Shown: positions 7,361-16,659 of the stretch, one piece after another
Numbering within the stretch: the first letter of the stretch is position 1
Layout: each line of letters starts with the position of its first letter
Assembly: GCA_030019475.1 (NCBI GenBank)
Contig: JASEER010000020.1
Location: 1 to 42,822, forward strand
Direction: 5' to 3'
DNA length: 42,822 bases
From: Thermoanaerobacterales bacterium
GTDB taxonomy: Bacteria > Bacillota > Desulfotomaculia > Desulfotomaculales > JASEER01
Notes under the pieces: model-generated
The model's database searches: none
What the model was told of the DNA's origin: nothing
What the model saw: the letters and a program-made list of their open reading frames with translations, nothing else
Position numbers and translations under genes: made by a program

Positions 7361-7477
7361 ACGCTTAATTCTCCGGTGTGGGAAACGGGGGAACCAACTT
7401 TTGGGGTGAGTCCCGGCTTGAAGGCGCCGGGTAGGGTTATCTTTCAATCCGAACCCGTCAGCTAACCTCGTAAGCGT
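7361..7477 (+). promoter_or_regulatory. c-di-AMP riboswitch (ydaO/yuaA class) upstream of kamA
   Basis: The hallmark blocks of the ydaO class occur in order: AAACGGGGGAACC, TTTTGGGGTGAGTCC, GTAGGGTT and CCGAACCCGTCAGCTAACC. The closing helix P1 is formed by ACGCTTA (7361-7367) with TAAGCGT (7471-7477). The class binds cyclic di-AMP and normally turns genes off when c-di-AMP is high. It is followed 55 bases later by a GC-rich hairpin and then by the lysine 2,3-aminomutase start at 7608. Confidence 0.93.
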
Positions 7478-7532
7478 AGAAAGAAAAACAAGCAGGCGGC
7501 TCTTGCCGCATCCTTGGCTAAGATTCTGCGCG

Positions 7533-7573
7533 CTCCGGAGAAGGACGATCCTCTCCGGAGTGTTCGTTTCCGG
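7533..7573 (+). terminator. hairpin in the riboswitch-kamA interval, possible expression platform
   Basis: CTCCGGAG (7533-7540) pairs exactly with 7553-7560, and AGGA/TCCT extends the stem past one bulged A. The tail TGTTCGTTTCC is only moderately T-rich, so it may be a weak terminator. Confidence 0.5.
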
Positions 7574-7607
7574 GGGGACACAAAGCCCGCGAAAAGGAGA
7601 TGATCAC

Positions 7608-8876
7608 ATGGCAACTTACCGTATCGGTTCGCAGGGGTTACCCCCGGAGGAAAAGCGAAAAGTCGCTCTGGGCCGGGCCCGTGAACTCAAGGCCCGTATC
7701 GCCGACTATCTGGCCGTTCGGGATAGCGTGCCTACGGGCTTCAGTTGGGCCGAATGCATTACGGCCGAAAAAGAACGACTGATGAGAATCCTGGGGGCCA
7801 CGAATGAGGAGTGGGCGGATTGGCACTGGCAAATGAAAAACCGCCTGCATACCGTGGACGCTTTGGCTCTTGCGACCGGCGTGCCCGTGACCGATCTCGC
7901 TGAAATTGAGAAGGTCGGTGCGCAATACCGTTGGTCGGTCTCACCCTACTATGCAACCCTTGTCGCCGCCGCGGGGCCGGGCAGTCCCGTCTGGCGTCAG
8001 GCCATTCCGTCCATCGAGGAACTGCGTGATACGGGGGGAAAGCTTGATCCAATGGGTGAGGAGTTCACATCTCCGGTGCCCGGCATTACCCGCCGTTACC
8101 CTGACCGTTTAATCATCAACGTCACCAATATGTGTGCAATGTACTGCCGCCATTGCCAGAGGCGCCGAAATATCGGCGAGGTCGACCGTCACAAGCCACG
8201 GGCGGTGATCGAGGCGGCCCTGGAGTATATTCGGCAGAACCCTGAAATCCGGGACGTGCTGGTCACCGGCGGCGACGCCCTGTTGCTTTCAGACCGCCAA
8301 CTGGATTGGCTTTTAGGGGAACTGCACGCCATTCCTCATGTTGAAATCAAGCGCCTGGGGACAAGGACCATTGTCACCATGCCGCAGCGCATCACCGACG
8401 ATCTGTGCGCCGTCCTGGCCCAATACCCGCCGATTTACATCAACACCCAGTTCAATCACCCTCTGGAGGTTACTGAAGACGCCGCCCGCGCATGTGACCG
8501 GTTGATCAAGGCGGGGGTGGTATTGGGCAACCAGGCGGTCTTGCTTAAGAATGTTAACAACGACCCCTTTGTCATGCGGAAACTGAACCAGGAGCTGCTC
8601 CGCATCCGTGTCCGGCCCTATTACATTTTTCACGCCAAACAGGTCAGAGGCACCCGGCACTTTATTACTTCCGTGGACGAGGGACTGAAGATTATGGATC
8701 AGTTGCGGGGTTACACCTCCGGGTTGGCGGTCCCGACCTATATTATCAATGCCCCTGACGGTTACGGTAAAACGCCGGTGACCCCGACCTATATCCTTGA
8801 ACGCGGGCCGGGCAAGGTGACTTTGCGCACGTGGGAGAACCGCATAATTACCTACCCTAACCGGGACGGTGGTTAA
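7608..8876 (+). CDS. kamA: lysine 2,3-aminomutase
   Basis: This 422-residue radical-SAM, PLP-dependent enzyme converts L-lysine to L-beta-lysine. The cluster motif is C176-x3-C180-x2-C183 (CAMYCRHC), in the usual KamA position. Further family features are VLVTGGDALLLSDRQLDWLL, LNQELLRIRVRPYYIFHAKQ and a C-terminal PTYIINAPDGYGKTP that includes the PLP-lysine region. ATG 7608 follows AAAAGGAGATGATCAC; in-frame codons upstream fall in the regulatory hairpin. Beta-lysine feeds either lysine fermentation or the osmolyte N-epsilon-acetyl-beta-lysine (ablA/ablB). No ablB or other kam genes are adjacent. The c-di-AMP riboswitch upstream favours an osmotic role. Confidence 0.93.
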   Translation: MATYRIGSQGLPPEEKRKVALGRARELKARIADYLAVRDSVPTGFSWAECITAEKERLMRILGATNEEWADWHWQMKNRLHTVDALALATGVPVTDLAEIEKVGAQYRWSVSPYYATLVAAAGPGSPVWRQAIPSIEELRDTGGKLDPMGEEFTSPVPGITRRYPDRLIINVTNMCAMYCRHCQRRRNIGEVDRHKPRAVIEAALEYIRQNPEIRDVLVTGGDALLLSDRQLDWLLGELHAIPHVEIKRLGTRTIVTMPQRITDDLCAVLAQYPPIYINTQFNHPLEVTEDAARACDRLIKAGVVLGNQAVLLKNVNNDPFVMRKLNQELLRIRVRPYYIFHAKQVRGTRHFITSVDEGLKIMDQLRGYTSGLAVPTYIINAPDGYGKTPVTPTYILERGPGKVTLRTWENRIITYPNRDGG

Positions 8877-8891
8877 AGCCGAATACACCCC

Positions 8892-8928
8892 GGCCGGGTT
8901 CTGCGGCATTGCAGGCCCCGGCCTTTTT
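8892..8928 (+). terminator. intrinsic terminator after kamA
   Basis: GGCCGGG (8892-8898) pairs with CCCGGCC (8917-8923), and CTGC/GCAG pair inside; a run of five T follows. Confidence 0.9.
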
Positions 8929-9156
8929 CGGTCTTCAGGCCAGGACACCTATGGAGCGGGGGCCGGTTATAGCGGCCTGAACGGTTCCTGAAATCATTAA
9001 CGGCAGGATGGTAAGGGCGGCGATGTTCAGTACCGGCTGCGGGTGTTGACGGTGGTTCTCCTGCGTGAGATATTGGCTGCGGAGATTTGAGGCCCGGGAA
9101 TTAAAAGAAACTTCGGAGGAGAAGCATAACAGTATCACCGGGTAGGAGGAAAAGCC
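8929..9156. other. gene-poor interval with no supported feature
   Basis: I found no convincing gene, RNA or promoter here. A short hydrophobic minus-strand frame (8935-9138) and a plus-strand frame crossing a TGA near 9050 were considered and set aside. Confidence 0.5.
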
Positions 9157-9384
9157 GTGGCGGATAAAGAGACTTGGAGCAGGGTGCCGTGGAGTTCCCA
9201 GGCGAGTTTAAAACTGAAAACGGATGAGGTCGGCATAGACTTTGATGCCTTTATTGAAGGGTTAAGGGGAAACCGTAGCGACGGGGATATGGCAAAGCAG
9301 TTTAATGTTCCTGTTGCAGTAATCAGTAACTTGCGGGAACAGTTTATACGCTTCGGGGTGGATTCGGTACAAGGCCGGGACTGA
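9157..9384 (+). CDS. small HTH-like protein of unknown function
   Basis: The 75-residue product starts at GTG 9157 behind a strong ribosome site (TAGGAGGAAAAGCC). The C-terminal half (SDGDMAKQFNVPVAVISNL) has the spacing of a helix-turn-helix, with D-x-x-x-A-x-x-x-x-V-x-x-x-x-I-x-x-L. No wing or second domain is present. It stands alone between the kamA terminator and a convergent SASP gene. It could be a small DNA-binding regulator, but this is inferred from the pattern only. Confidence 0.7.
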   Translation: MADKETWSRVPWSSQASLKLKTDEVGIDFDAFIEGLRGNRSDGDMAKQFNVPVAVISNLREQFIRFGVDSVQGRD

Positions 9385-9387
9385 CAT

Positions 9388-9410
9388 AAAAAAGGCCGGA
9401 AAATCCGGCC
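9388..9410 (-). terminator. intrinsic terminator of the SASP gene, shared by convergent genes
   Basis: GGCCGGA (9394-9400) and TCCGGCC (9404-9410) form a perfect seven-pair stem. Read on the minus strand it runs into six T residues. It may also weakly stop the convergent small HTH-like gene. Confidence 0.85.
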
Positions 9411-9430
9411 TATCGCGAACCTGACCTATC

Positions 9431-9799
9431 CTAAGCCCGGCCCTGCATATACTGTTCCGCGAAGGCGACCATTTTGCGTACCATGTTGCCGCCGAGTTTC
9501 CCGCCGAGGCGGCCTCCGACGGCGCCGCAGGCGGCCGAGGACAGCTCTCCCCAGTAACCGTCACGAATCTGGGCTCCGAGACCCAACTCCTCGGCCACCT
9601 CGTATTTCATTCGGTCCAGCACCTGGCGATAGTTTTCAGGGGTCAGGCTGGGTACCGGGGGCGCAGGGCCGGTTAATTCCCCGGCCATCTCGTAGGCCAG
9701 CTTATCGGAGAAGGGAAACCCCAACTCGCCGGCTACTTCGAATTTTAACCGGTCCAGGGCAGCCTTGGCACCGGCCACCAGGTTTTCATTACGGGCCAA
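9431..9799 (-). CDS. alpha/beta-type small acid-soluble spore protein with duplicated first motif
   Basis: SASPs coat spore DNA and are degraded by the Gpr protease at germination. The 122-residue product starts MARNENLVAGAKAALDRLKF and carries the first SASP helix twice: LDRLKFEVAGELG near residue 16, and LDRMKYEVAEELG about 50 residues later. Each copy has the (F/Y)EVAxELG pattern where Gpr cuts (EIA-SE in Bacillus). The second SASP helix appears once, as GGKLGGNMVRKMVAFAEQ. Typical family length is 60-90 residues, so this one is long. TTG 9799 is preferred because AGGGGGG lies about seven bases upstream and family proteins start with M-A-R-N-like residues; a TTG at 9820 is less likely. Confidence 0.9.
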   Translation of the reverse strand: MARNENLVAGAKAALDRLKFEVAGELGFPFSDKLAYEMAGELTGPAPPVPSLTPENYRQVLDRMKYEVAEELGLGAQIRDGYWGELSSAACGAVGGRLGGKLGGNMVRKMVAFAEQYMQGRA

Positions 9800-9853
9800 T
9801 TGAATCCCCCCTTGGACCAACGTTATTTAATTAACTGTTCATAGTGTTTCCAT

Positions 9854-9881
9854 TCCGGGTTAAACGATGCCCGGATTTTTT
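9854..9881 (+). terminator. terminator-like hairpin ahead of the guaB promoter
   Basis: TCCGGG (9854-9859) pairs with CCCGGA (9870-9875), followed by six T residues. No plus-strand gene lies directly upstream. Confidence 0.55.
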
Positions 9882-9918
9882 GTACTATTCTAAGAATTTT
9901 TAGTACCGGTAATTGCGG

Positions 9919-11443
<1,525 letters not shown>

Positions 11444-11467
11444 GTACTGATAATCATCTCCCTCTGG

Positions 11468-11490
11468 AACCTCCCTTCGGGGAGGTTTTT
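11468..11490 (+). terminator. intrinsic terminator of guaB
   Basis: AACCTCCC and GGGAGGTT are fully complementary around a TTCG tetraloop, followed by T residues. Confidence 0.95.
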
Positions 11491-11621
11491 CGCGTCTGTA
11501 GAAGGATGTAAGAAAACAACGGTAAAAAACCGGCTGATCTTCGCAGGAAAAGAGAAGGCAGAGGCGAACTGTTTTACTAGAAATTGGAAGATATAGTAAT
11601 CAAAGGGGGTAAGGAACCGGC

Positions 11622-12998
11622 GTGGATGGCAATCTCCACTCCCTGACGGATGTGTTAAAGCGAACCCTATTTTTCTTCGATGCCCTTTCAACCCGAGACC
11701 TGGCGCCATATGTACGCCGAAAAATGCTGCAGGACTATTCATTGACCGAGGTGGAAGAAAAGGTGGATCTCTGCCTGAAGCAACATTCCTGCTTCGTTCA
11801 GCAGGCGGACAGGCTCTGGCGCCTGGATCTGGGCGGTAACCGGGAAAACGACCACTTTTACCACCTTTTGCTGAAACGGCAGGAACCTCTCAGCCTCTGG
11901 GACGTTCTCAAGTCCAGTCAGTCAAAAAAGAAGAAACTGCGGCGTATGATCGCCGAGGAGGCCAACTTCATCTCTGACGGGCGGTTTGTCCAACTGACCA
12001 ACGGGACATGGGGGCTGACCGAATGGGAACTGGACGCCGGCCAATACCCGTTGAAGCATCTGGTCATCAAGGCCTTTCGCCTGCACCCGGGCGGCCTGTC
12101 GCTGCCTCAGGTGGTCAGCGTGGTTAACAACTGGCGGGAGGTCGCCGAAAACAGCATATCCGCCATCCTTTGTAAGTTCCCGTATTTTGAGCGCCAGGGG
12201 GAAAACGTTTGGGTATATAACCAGGTAGCACACAAGGTTTATGAAGAGGTTACGAGAAAATACCTGAACATCCTGCGCGAACAATGGCAGAAGAAGCTGG
12301 CCTCGTTGAAGCGCGAGTTGGAAGAGGTGAGCGCCGCCCAGCGCGAAGCGGCCGCCGCCCTGGCAGCCCAAGTCATAGCACGCGAACAGAACGAACAGAT
12401 GGTGGCGCAGCTTTCCGAGAAAGACCTGCTCCTTTCACTGCGAAAAAAAGAAATCCTCTATTACCAGGAACAAGTGCGCAGACTGGAGGCCAAGGCGGCG
12501 GCCATCCTGCACCAGTGCCGCCTGTGGGTGGCCCGTGCCCGTAACACCCAGGAAGACCTGTCCCGGGTGCGGGAGGCGTTGTCCGACGCTCAGGCGAGCC
12601 TGGAGGGGATGTTCACCAAACTGCAACAATACAAAGAGAAATACCGTGAATCAAAGGCCCGTCTGGCCGAACTGAAGGAGGACATGGCCGGGCGGGTGGC
12701 CGCCTTGCAGGGCGAAATCATTGACTTGAAGGAAAGAACGGAAAAGGCGCGGGAAACCGCCCGCCGCCGGGAACGGCACCTGGAGGAAGAGATTGAACGG
12801 CTTCAAGCCGACCTGAAGAACGCTCTTGAGGCCGGCGAAGACCTGCAACGTTCGATCAAGTTCATGCAACAGGAGATGAGCCGGACCAGGGATGCCTACC
12901 GGCTCCTTGAACGAAACCTTTCGCATCCGCTGGTGCGGCTTGCCCTCCGCTTGAGCCGGGCATTGTCCTGGGAGCGGGGCCGCCGCCGGAGGGCCTGA
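11622..12998 (+). CDS. winged-helix and coiled-coil protein of unknown function
   Basis: The 458-residue product has two halves. Residues 1-205 look like three related modules, each ending in an aromatic-rich strand: DRLWRLD near 67, NGTWGLTEWE near 135, and ENVWVYN near 200. This resembles tandem winged-helix (HARE/RpoE-delta-like) units, an assignment made by eye. Residues about 215-430 are a long charged coiled coil with many E, K, R and Q. The tail is very basic (WERGRRRRA). There is no signal or membrane segment. It starts at GTG 11622 after CAAAGGGGGTAAGGA. It lies alone between the guaB terminator and convergent feoAB. The layout would suit a nucleic-acid-binding or chromosome-associated protein, but no function is assigned. 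Confidence 0.8.
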   Translation: MDGNLHSLTDVLKRTLFFFDALSTRDLAPYVRRKMLQDYSLTEVEEKVDLCLKQHSCFVQQADRLWRLDLGGNRENDHFYHLLLKRQEPLSLWDVLKSSQSKKKKLRRMIAEEANFISDGRFVQLTNGTWGLTEWELDAGQYPLKHLVIKAFRLHPGGLSLPQVVSVVNNWREVAENSISAILCKFPYFERQGENVWVYNQVAHKVYEEVTRKYLNILREQWQKKLASLKRELEEVSAAQREAAAALAAQVIAREQNEQMVAQLSEKDLLLSLRKKEILYYQEQVRRLEAKAAAILHQCRLWVARARNTQEDLSRVREALSDAQASLEGMFTKLQQYKEKYRESKARLAELKEDMAGRVAALQGEIIDLKERTEKARETARRRERHLEEEIERLQADLKNALEAGEDLQRSIKFMQQEMSRTRDAYRLLERNLSHPLVRLALRLSRALSWERGRRRRA

Positions 12999-13023
12999 AG
13001 GCCGGGCTGTAAACAAGATTGTC

Positions 13024-13057
13024 AGCGGCGTGGTTATGTGTGGATAACCGCGCCGCT
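13024..13057. terminator. hairpin between convergent genes, possible bidirectional terminator
   Basis: AGCGGCG (13024-13030) pairs with CGCCGCT (13051-13057), and GGTTAT with ATAACC inside. It lies between the ends of the coiled-coil gene and feoB. T runs are weak on both sides. Confidence 0.5.
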
Positions 13058-13065
13058 CTGCTTCT

Positions 13066-14880
13066 CTATGAGAAGTTGGGGGAGATTGTTGTGGAGCCCC
13101 GCCGGGTACGGTGGATGATGAGGGCGACGGCCAAGGCCGCAATCAGTAGCGCCCACAGGGCCCACGGGGCCCAACGCAGGGCTGCGTTGACCCCGGTGCC
13201 CGCTACCGATGCAGTGGCGAACATAATGCCTGTGGCGCGCAGCATATCCCGGCCGCCCAGGTTCCGCAGCAGGACGGCGAAGGTAGCGATGCAGGGGAAG
13301 TAGACGGTAAGCAGGACGGAGGCGACGACAAGCTGTTCAACTTCTAATCCGAGGGGCTGGAGCAGAGTGAGCGCCACGTCCTTGCGCAGGAAGCCTATGA
13401 CCAGTGCGGCCAGGGATTCCTTCGGCAGGCCGAAGAGACCGTGGATCACCGGTTCAAACAAGGTGGCCAGCCTGTCGATAAGGTGCAGGCTGAAGAGCAG
13501 GTTAACGATGAGGATTCCCACAATAACGCTGGGCACAGCCTCCAGCAGATACTCCCGCAGCCTCAGTCCGAGTTTGCGACCGAAGACCGAAAGGTGCGGC
13601 AGGCGGTAAGACGGAATCTCGATCAGGAGCGAAGGAGTACTGCCGCCGACGAAACGGTCCAGGAGAAGGCCGAGAACGACCCAGATAATGACCAGGGTGG
13701 CGAAGACGTAGGCCAGGTAGATCCCGCCGTGACGGCCGACCAGGGCCAGAACGACCGCGGTTTGCGAGAAACACGGGATGGCGATGACCATCAGGGTGGT
13801 CGCGATAAACTTCTGGCGGCGGCTTTCCAGGGAGCGGATGGAGAGGGCGGCCGGCACATTGCAGCCCAAGCCCAGGATCATCGGGATAATGGCGTAACCA
13901 TGCATCCCGAGGGAATGCATCACAGAGTCCAAGAGCACTGCCAGGCGCGGTAGGAAGCCGAGGTCCTCAAGAAAGCCGAGAACCAGATAGAAGGCCAGAA
14001 TGTAAGGGAGGACCATAGCTAAGGGGACGTAAAGACCGGTGGTCAAAACTCCCATGGCCGTAACAAAATTGACATCCTGTCCCTCGAGGCTGCCGATCAG
14101 GAGCTGGTGCCAGAGGGGGTGGGCCTGGAGGAAGGAACTCAGGGCCTTGATCACGGGGGCATACCATTGGTTGAAGATGGGGTCCAAAACGTGGTTAATG
14201 AGGCCCTCGCCGATAAAGCGGATGACTTTGAAGGCCAGGAAGATAACCAGCGCCGCCAGCAGCAGCCCCGAACCGGGACGGACGCTCGCGTCTTCGAGCA
14301 TTTCCAGCCATGTGTGGTGGCGGTGGGTGACGGTTTGTACGGCGCAAACGACGCGACCCACGGCGGACCAACGGGTATCCGGGGTCCGGGGCTCAAGACG
14401 GCCGACTCGGGCCTCGGGGAGGCGGGCGATCAACTCCCGGATGCCCTGGGAGAGTACGGCGGCGGTCGGGACGACGGGCACCCCGAGCAATTCCTCCAGG
14501 CGAGGGACGTTGATTTTGATGCCCCGATGCTGGGCGTCGTCCCAGATATTGAGGGCGACGATGACCGGCAGCCGCCGTTCGATAAGTTGCAGGGTCAGGT
14601 AAAGGTTGCGTTCCAGGTTGGTGGCGTCAACCACGTTGAGAATCACGTCGCCCCGTTCGAGCATGGAGGCGGCCACCTGTTCGGTTTCGCAGGTGGGTTC
14701 CAGGCTGTAAATTCCGGGGACGTCAATGACTTCAACCCGCTGGTCGCCGAGATCCATCCACCCGTGGGTGAACTCAACGGTCGAGCCGGGGTAGTTTCCC
14801 GAGGTGACCCGGGTACCGGTCAGGCAACCGAAGACGACACTCTTGCCGACATTGGGGTTGCCGACGAGCAGTACCCGCAC
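13066..14880 (-). CDS. feoB: ferrous iron transport protein B
   Basis: This 604-residue membrane GTPase imports Fe2+. The N-terminal G domain has G1 GNPNVGKS, the switch GNYPGSTVEF, G3 DVPGIYSL and G4 NIWD. The C-terminal part has many membrane segments with the Gate motifs and GLGCNVPAA, whose Cys is conserved. Length is at the short end for FeoB. The start is GTG at 14880, whose first base is the last base of the feoA stop (TAGTG), so translation is coupled. No FeoC is visible. The gene runs opposite to its neighbours hom and the coiled-coil gene. Confidence 0.96.
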   Translation of the reverse strand: MRVLLVGNPNVGKSVVFGCLTGTRVTSGNYPGSTVEFTHGWMDLGDQRVEVIDVPGIYSLEPTCETEQVAASMLERGDVILNVVDATNLERNLYLTLQLIERRLPVIVALNIWDDAQHRGIKINVPRLEELLGVPVVPTAAVLSQGIRELIARLPEARVGRLEPRTPDTRWSAVGRVVCAVQTVTHRHHTWLEMLEDASVRPGSGLLLAALVIFLAFKVIRFIGEGLINHVLDPIFNQWYAPVIKALSSFLQAHPLWHQLLIGSLEGQDVNFVTAMGVLTTGLYVPLAMVLPYILAFYLVLGFLEDLGFLPRLAVLLDSVMHSLGMHGYAIIPMILGLGCNVPAALSIRSLESRRQKFIATTLMVIAIPCFSQTAVVLALVGRHGGIYLAYVFATLVIIWVVLGLLLDRFVGGSTPSLLIEIPSYRLPHLSVFGRKLGLRLREYLLEAVPSVIVGILIVNLLFSLHLIDRLATLFEPVIHGLFGLPKESLAALVIGFLRKDVALTLLQPLGLEVEQLVVASVLLTVYFPCIATFAVLLRNLGGRDMLRATGIMFATASVAGTGVNAALRWAPWALWALLIAALAVALIIHRTRRGSTTISPNFS

Positions 14881-15128
14881 TAACCTTCGACCTCCACCAC
14901 AACCTTGTTTGCCAGGCCCAGTCCGAGAGCGACCTTACTGTGTTCAAGGTCCACGACCACCGGGCCATGCAGGAACATTGCCGAAACCTTGGTCACCCTC
15001 TTCCCGGGGTGAAGCCCCAGCGCCTGCAGGCGCCCGGTAACGCCCTGGCCGCCTAAGAGGGCGACTACGGTCCCGGATTGTCCCGGCTTCAAATCTGCTA
15101 GTGTTTGGTGATTCCCCACTTTGTCCAT
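14880..15128 (-). CDS. feoA: ferrous iron transport protein A
   Basis: The 82-residue FeoA has the SH3-like fold that supports FeoB at the cytoplasmic membrane face. Typical features are the start TLADLKPGQSGTVVAL, GRLQALGLHPGKRVTKV, and the end ALGLGLANKVVVE. ATG 15128 follows GAGGGAGAGCAAG. A sigma-A-like promoter lies 28 bases upstream. I saw no clear Fur box, though the spacer region was only inspected by eye. Confidence 0.95.
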   Translation of the reverse strand: MDKVGNHQTLADLKPGQSGTVVALLGGQGVTGRLQALGLHPGKRVTKVSAMFLHGPVVVDLEHSKVALGLGLANKVVVEVEG

Positions 15129-15155
15129 CTTGCTCTCCCTCTACTTCCGTTTCAG

Positions 15156-15185
15156 ATTGTATGCCGGGGGATCAATTTCCGTCAA
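15156..15185 (-). promoter_or_regulatory. sigma-A promoter of feoAB
   Basis: On the minus strand TTGACG (15180-15185) and TACAAT (15156-15161) are 18 bases apart, just upstream of feoA. Confidence 0.75.
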
Positions 15186-15237
15186 TGGTAAAATAACGTG
15201 TGGCAAATATGGGCTGGAGATTGGTGAAGCCTGTAGA

Positions 15238-15243
15238 TATAAT
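15238..15243 (+). promoter_or_regulatory. possible -10 element of hom
   Basis: A perfect TATAAT stands 52 bases before the hom start, but no recognisable -35 lies at 16-18 bases upstream. Confidence 0.35.
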
Positions 15244-15294
15244 GGAATTGGTTTTGCGGGATAGCGGATTTAACCTAAAAGTGGGAGATGAACG

Positions 15295-16590
15295 ATGGAG
15301 AGAGATAAGGTCAGAGTCGGCCTCCTGGGAATGGGTACCGTGGGCCGGGGCGTTTACCGTCTTCTTCAAGATAATGCGCCGTTGATCACCCGGCGGGTGG
15401 GTATTCCGGTGGAGGTGGGCCGGGTCCTGGTGCGCGACAGGTTTAAGGACCGGGGGATCGCGGTCCCGGAGGGGATCCTTACCGACTGCGCGGACGACAT
15501 CCTGCGCGATCCTGCAATCGACATCGTGGTGGAGGTCATGGGCGGCACCGGCCTGGCGCGCGAGCTGGTGCTCAAGGCCCTTTCGCAAAAGAAGAGCGTA
15601 GTCACGGCGAACAAGGACATGATGGCCGCCTTCGGGAAGGAGTTGTTCGCCGCCGCGCAGGCCAACGGGCGCGATCTCTTCTTCGAAGCCGGCGTCGCGG
15701 GCGGCATTCCAATCATCAGGGTATTAAAGGAATGCCTGGCGGGAGACCGTATCCGGCAGGTTATGGGTATCGTCAACGGGACTACGAACTACATGCTGAC
15801 CAGGATGTCCCGTGAGGGTGCGGAGTTCGACGCCGTATTGCGCGCCGCCCAGGCGGCCGGATACGCCGAGGCCGATCCGACCAATGACGTTGAAGGCTAT
15901 GATGCCGCCCGGAAAATCGCCATTTTGGCCTCGATCGCCTTCAACACCCGCATCGCGTTGGACGATGTCTATGTCGAGGGTATAACCCGCATTACGGCCG
16001 AGGACATCCGCTACGCAGCCGAACTGGGCTACGCGGTTAAGCTGCTGGGGATCGCCCGGGACACGCCCGAAGGCGTCGAGGTACGGGTGCATCCGGCGCT
16101 TCTGCCGCAGTCTCACCCCCTGGCGGCGGTGAATGATGTTTTCAATGCCGTCTTTGTGGAGGGAGAGGCCGTCGGGGAGACCATGTTCTACGGGCGAGGC
16201 GCCGGTGAACTGCCCACGGCGAGCGCCGTGGTCGCCGATGTGATCGACGCCGCCCGCAATCTCCGGTACCGGGTGCCCGGGATTATCAGTTGCACCTGTT
16301 TCACGGAACGGCCGGTCAAGCCCATGGGGCGTGTGGTGAGCCGTAACTATCTGCGCCTGCGGGTCATCGACCGGCCGGGCGTCCTGGCCCAGATCGCCTT
16401 CGTTTTCGGGGAAAACCAGGTGAGCCTGGCTTCGGTCATTCAGAAGCAAACGGTCGGCGCGATGGCCGAACTTGTCCTGATAACCCATGATGTGGCCGAG
16501 GAGAACCTGCATCGCGCCCTGACGACCCTCGCTGAACTGCCCGTGGTCGACAGGGTCTTCAATGTCATCCGTGTTGTGGACGGGGCCTGA
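15295..16590 (+). CDS. hom: homoserine dehydrogenase
   Basis: The 431-residue enzyme reduces aspartate semialdehyde to homoserine for threonine and methionine synthesis. The nucleotide-binding loop is VGLLGMGTVGRGVYRLL near the N-terminus. The catalytic region has SVVTANKDMMA, FEAGVAGGIPIIRVLKE and GIVNGTTNYMLTRM. The signature DPTNDVEGYDAARKIAILA is present. A C-terminal ACT domain (LRLRVIDRPGVLAQIAFVFG) indicates feedback control by threonine, as in the long form of the family. GGGAGATGAACG precedes ATG 15295. Aspartokinase follows after 69 bases, so the two probably form one unit. thrB and thrC are not here. Confidence 0.97.
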   Translation: MERDKVRVGLLGMGTVGRGVYRLLQDNAPLITRRVGIPVEVGRVLVRDRFKDRGIAVPEGILTDCADDILRDPAIDIVVEVMGGTGLARELVLKALSQKKSVVTANKDMMAAFGKELFAAAQANGRDLFFEAGVAGGIPIIRVLKECLAGDRIRQVMGIVNGTTNYMLTRMSREGAEFDAVLRAAQAAGYAEADPTNDVEGYDAARKIAILASIAFNTRIALDDVYVEGITRITAEDIRYAAELGYAVKLLGIARDTPEGVEVRVHPALLPQSHPLAAVNDVFNAVFVEGEAVGETMFYGRGAGELPTASAVVADVIDAARNLRYRVPGIISCTCFTERPVKPMGRVVSRNYLRLRVIDRPGVLAQIAFVFGENQVSLASVIQKQTVGAMAELVLITHDVAEENLHRALTTLAELPVVDRVFNVIRVVDGA

Positions 16591-16659
16591 ACTTTCTAAC
16601 ACTACGGCCCGCTGACCCCGGGGATGGGGCGGGGCCGTTTCTGGGGGTGGGATGGACTA

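Noticed and set aside
8935-9138. Minus-strand 67-residue frame with a hydrophobic C-terminus
   Set aside because: The only good upstream ribosome-site-like stretch lies inside the frame with no start codon after it, and no family is recognised.
9008-9145. Plus-strand frame reading through TGA near 9050 after Cys-rich MFSTGCGC, a second selenoprotein candidate
   Set aside because: No ribosome site, no recognisable domain on either side of the TGA, and arginine/tryptophan-rich sequence after it typical of noise.
13441-14883. Long plus-strand frames opposite feoB
   Set aside because: They are antisense shadows of a clear membrane GTPase gene and have low-complexity, Gln/Asp/Gly-rich translations.
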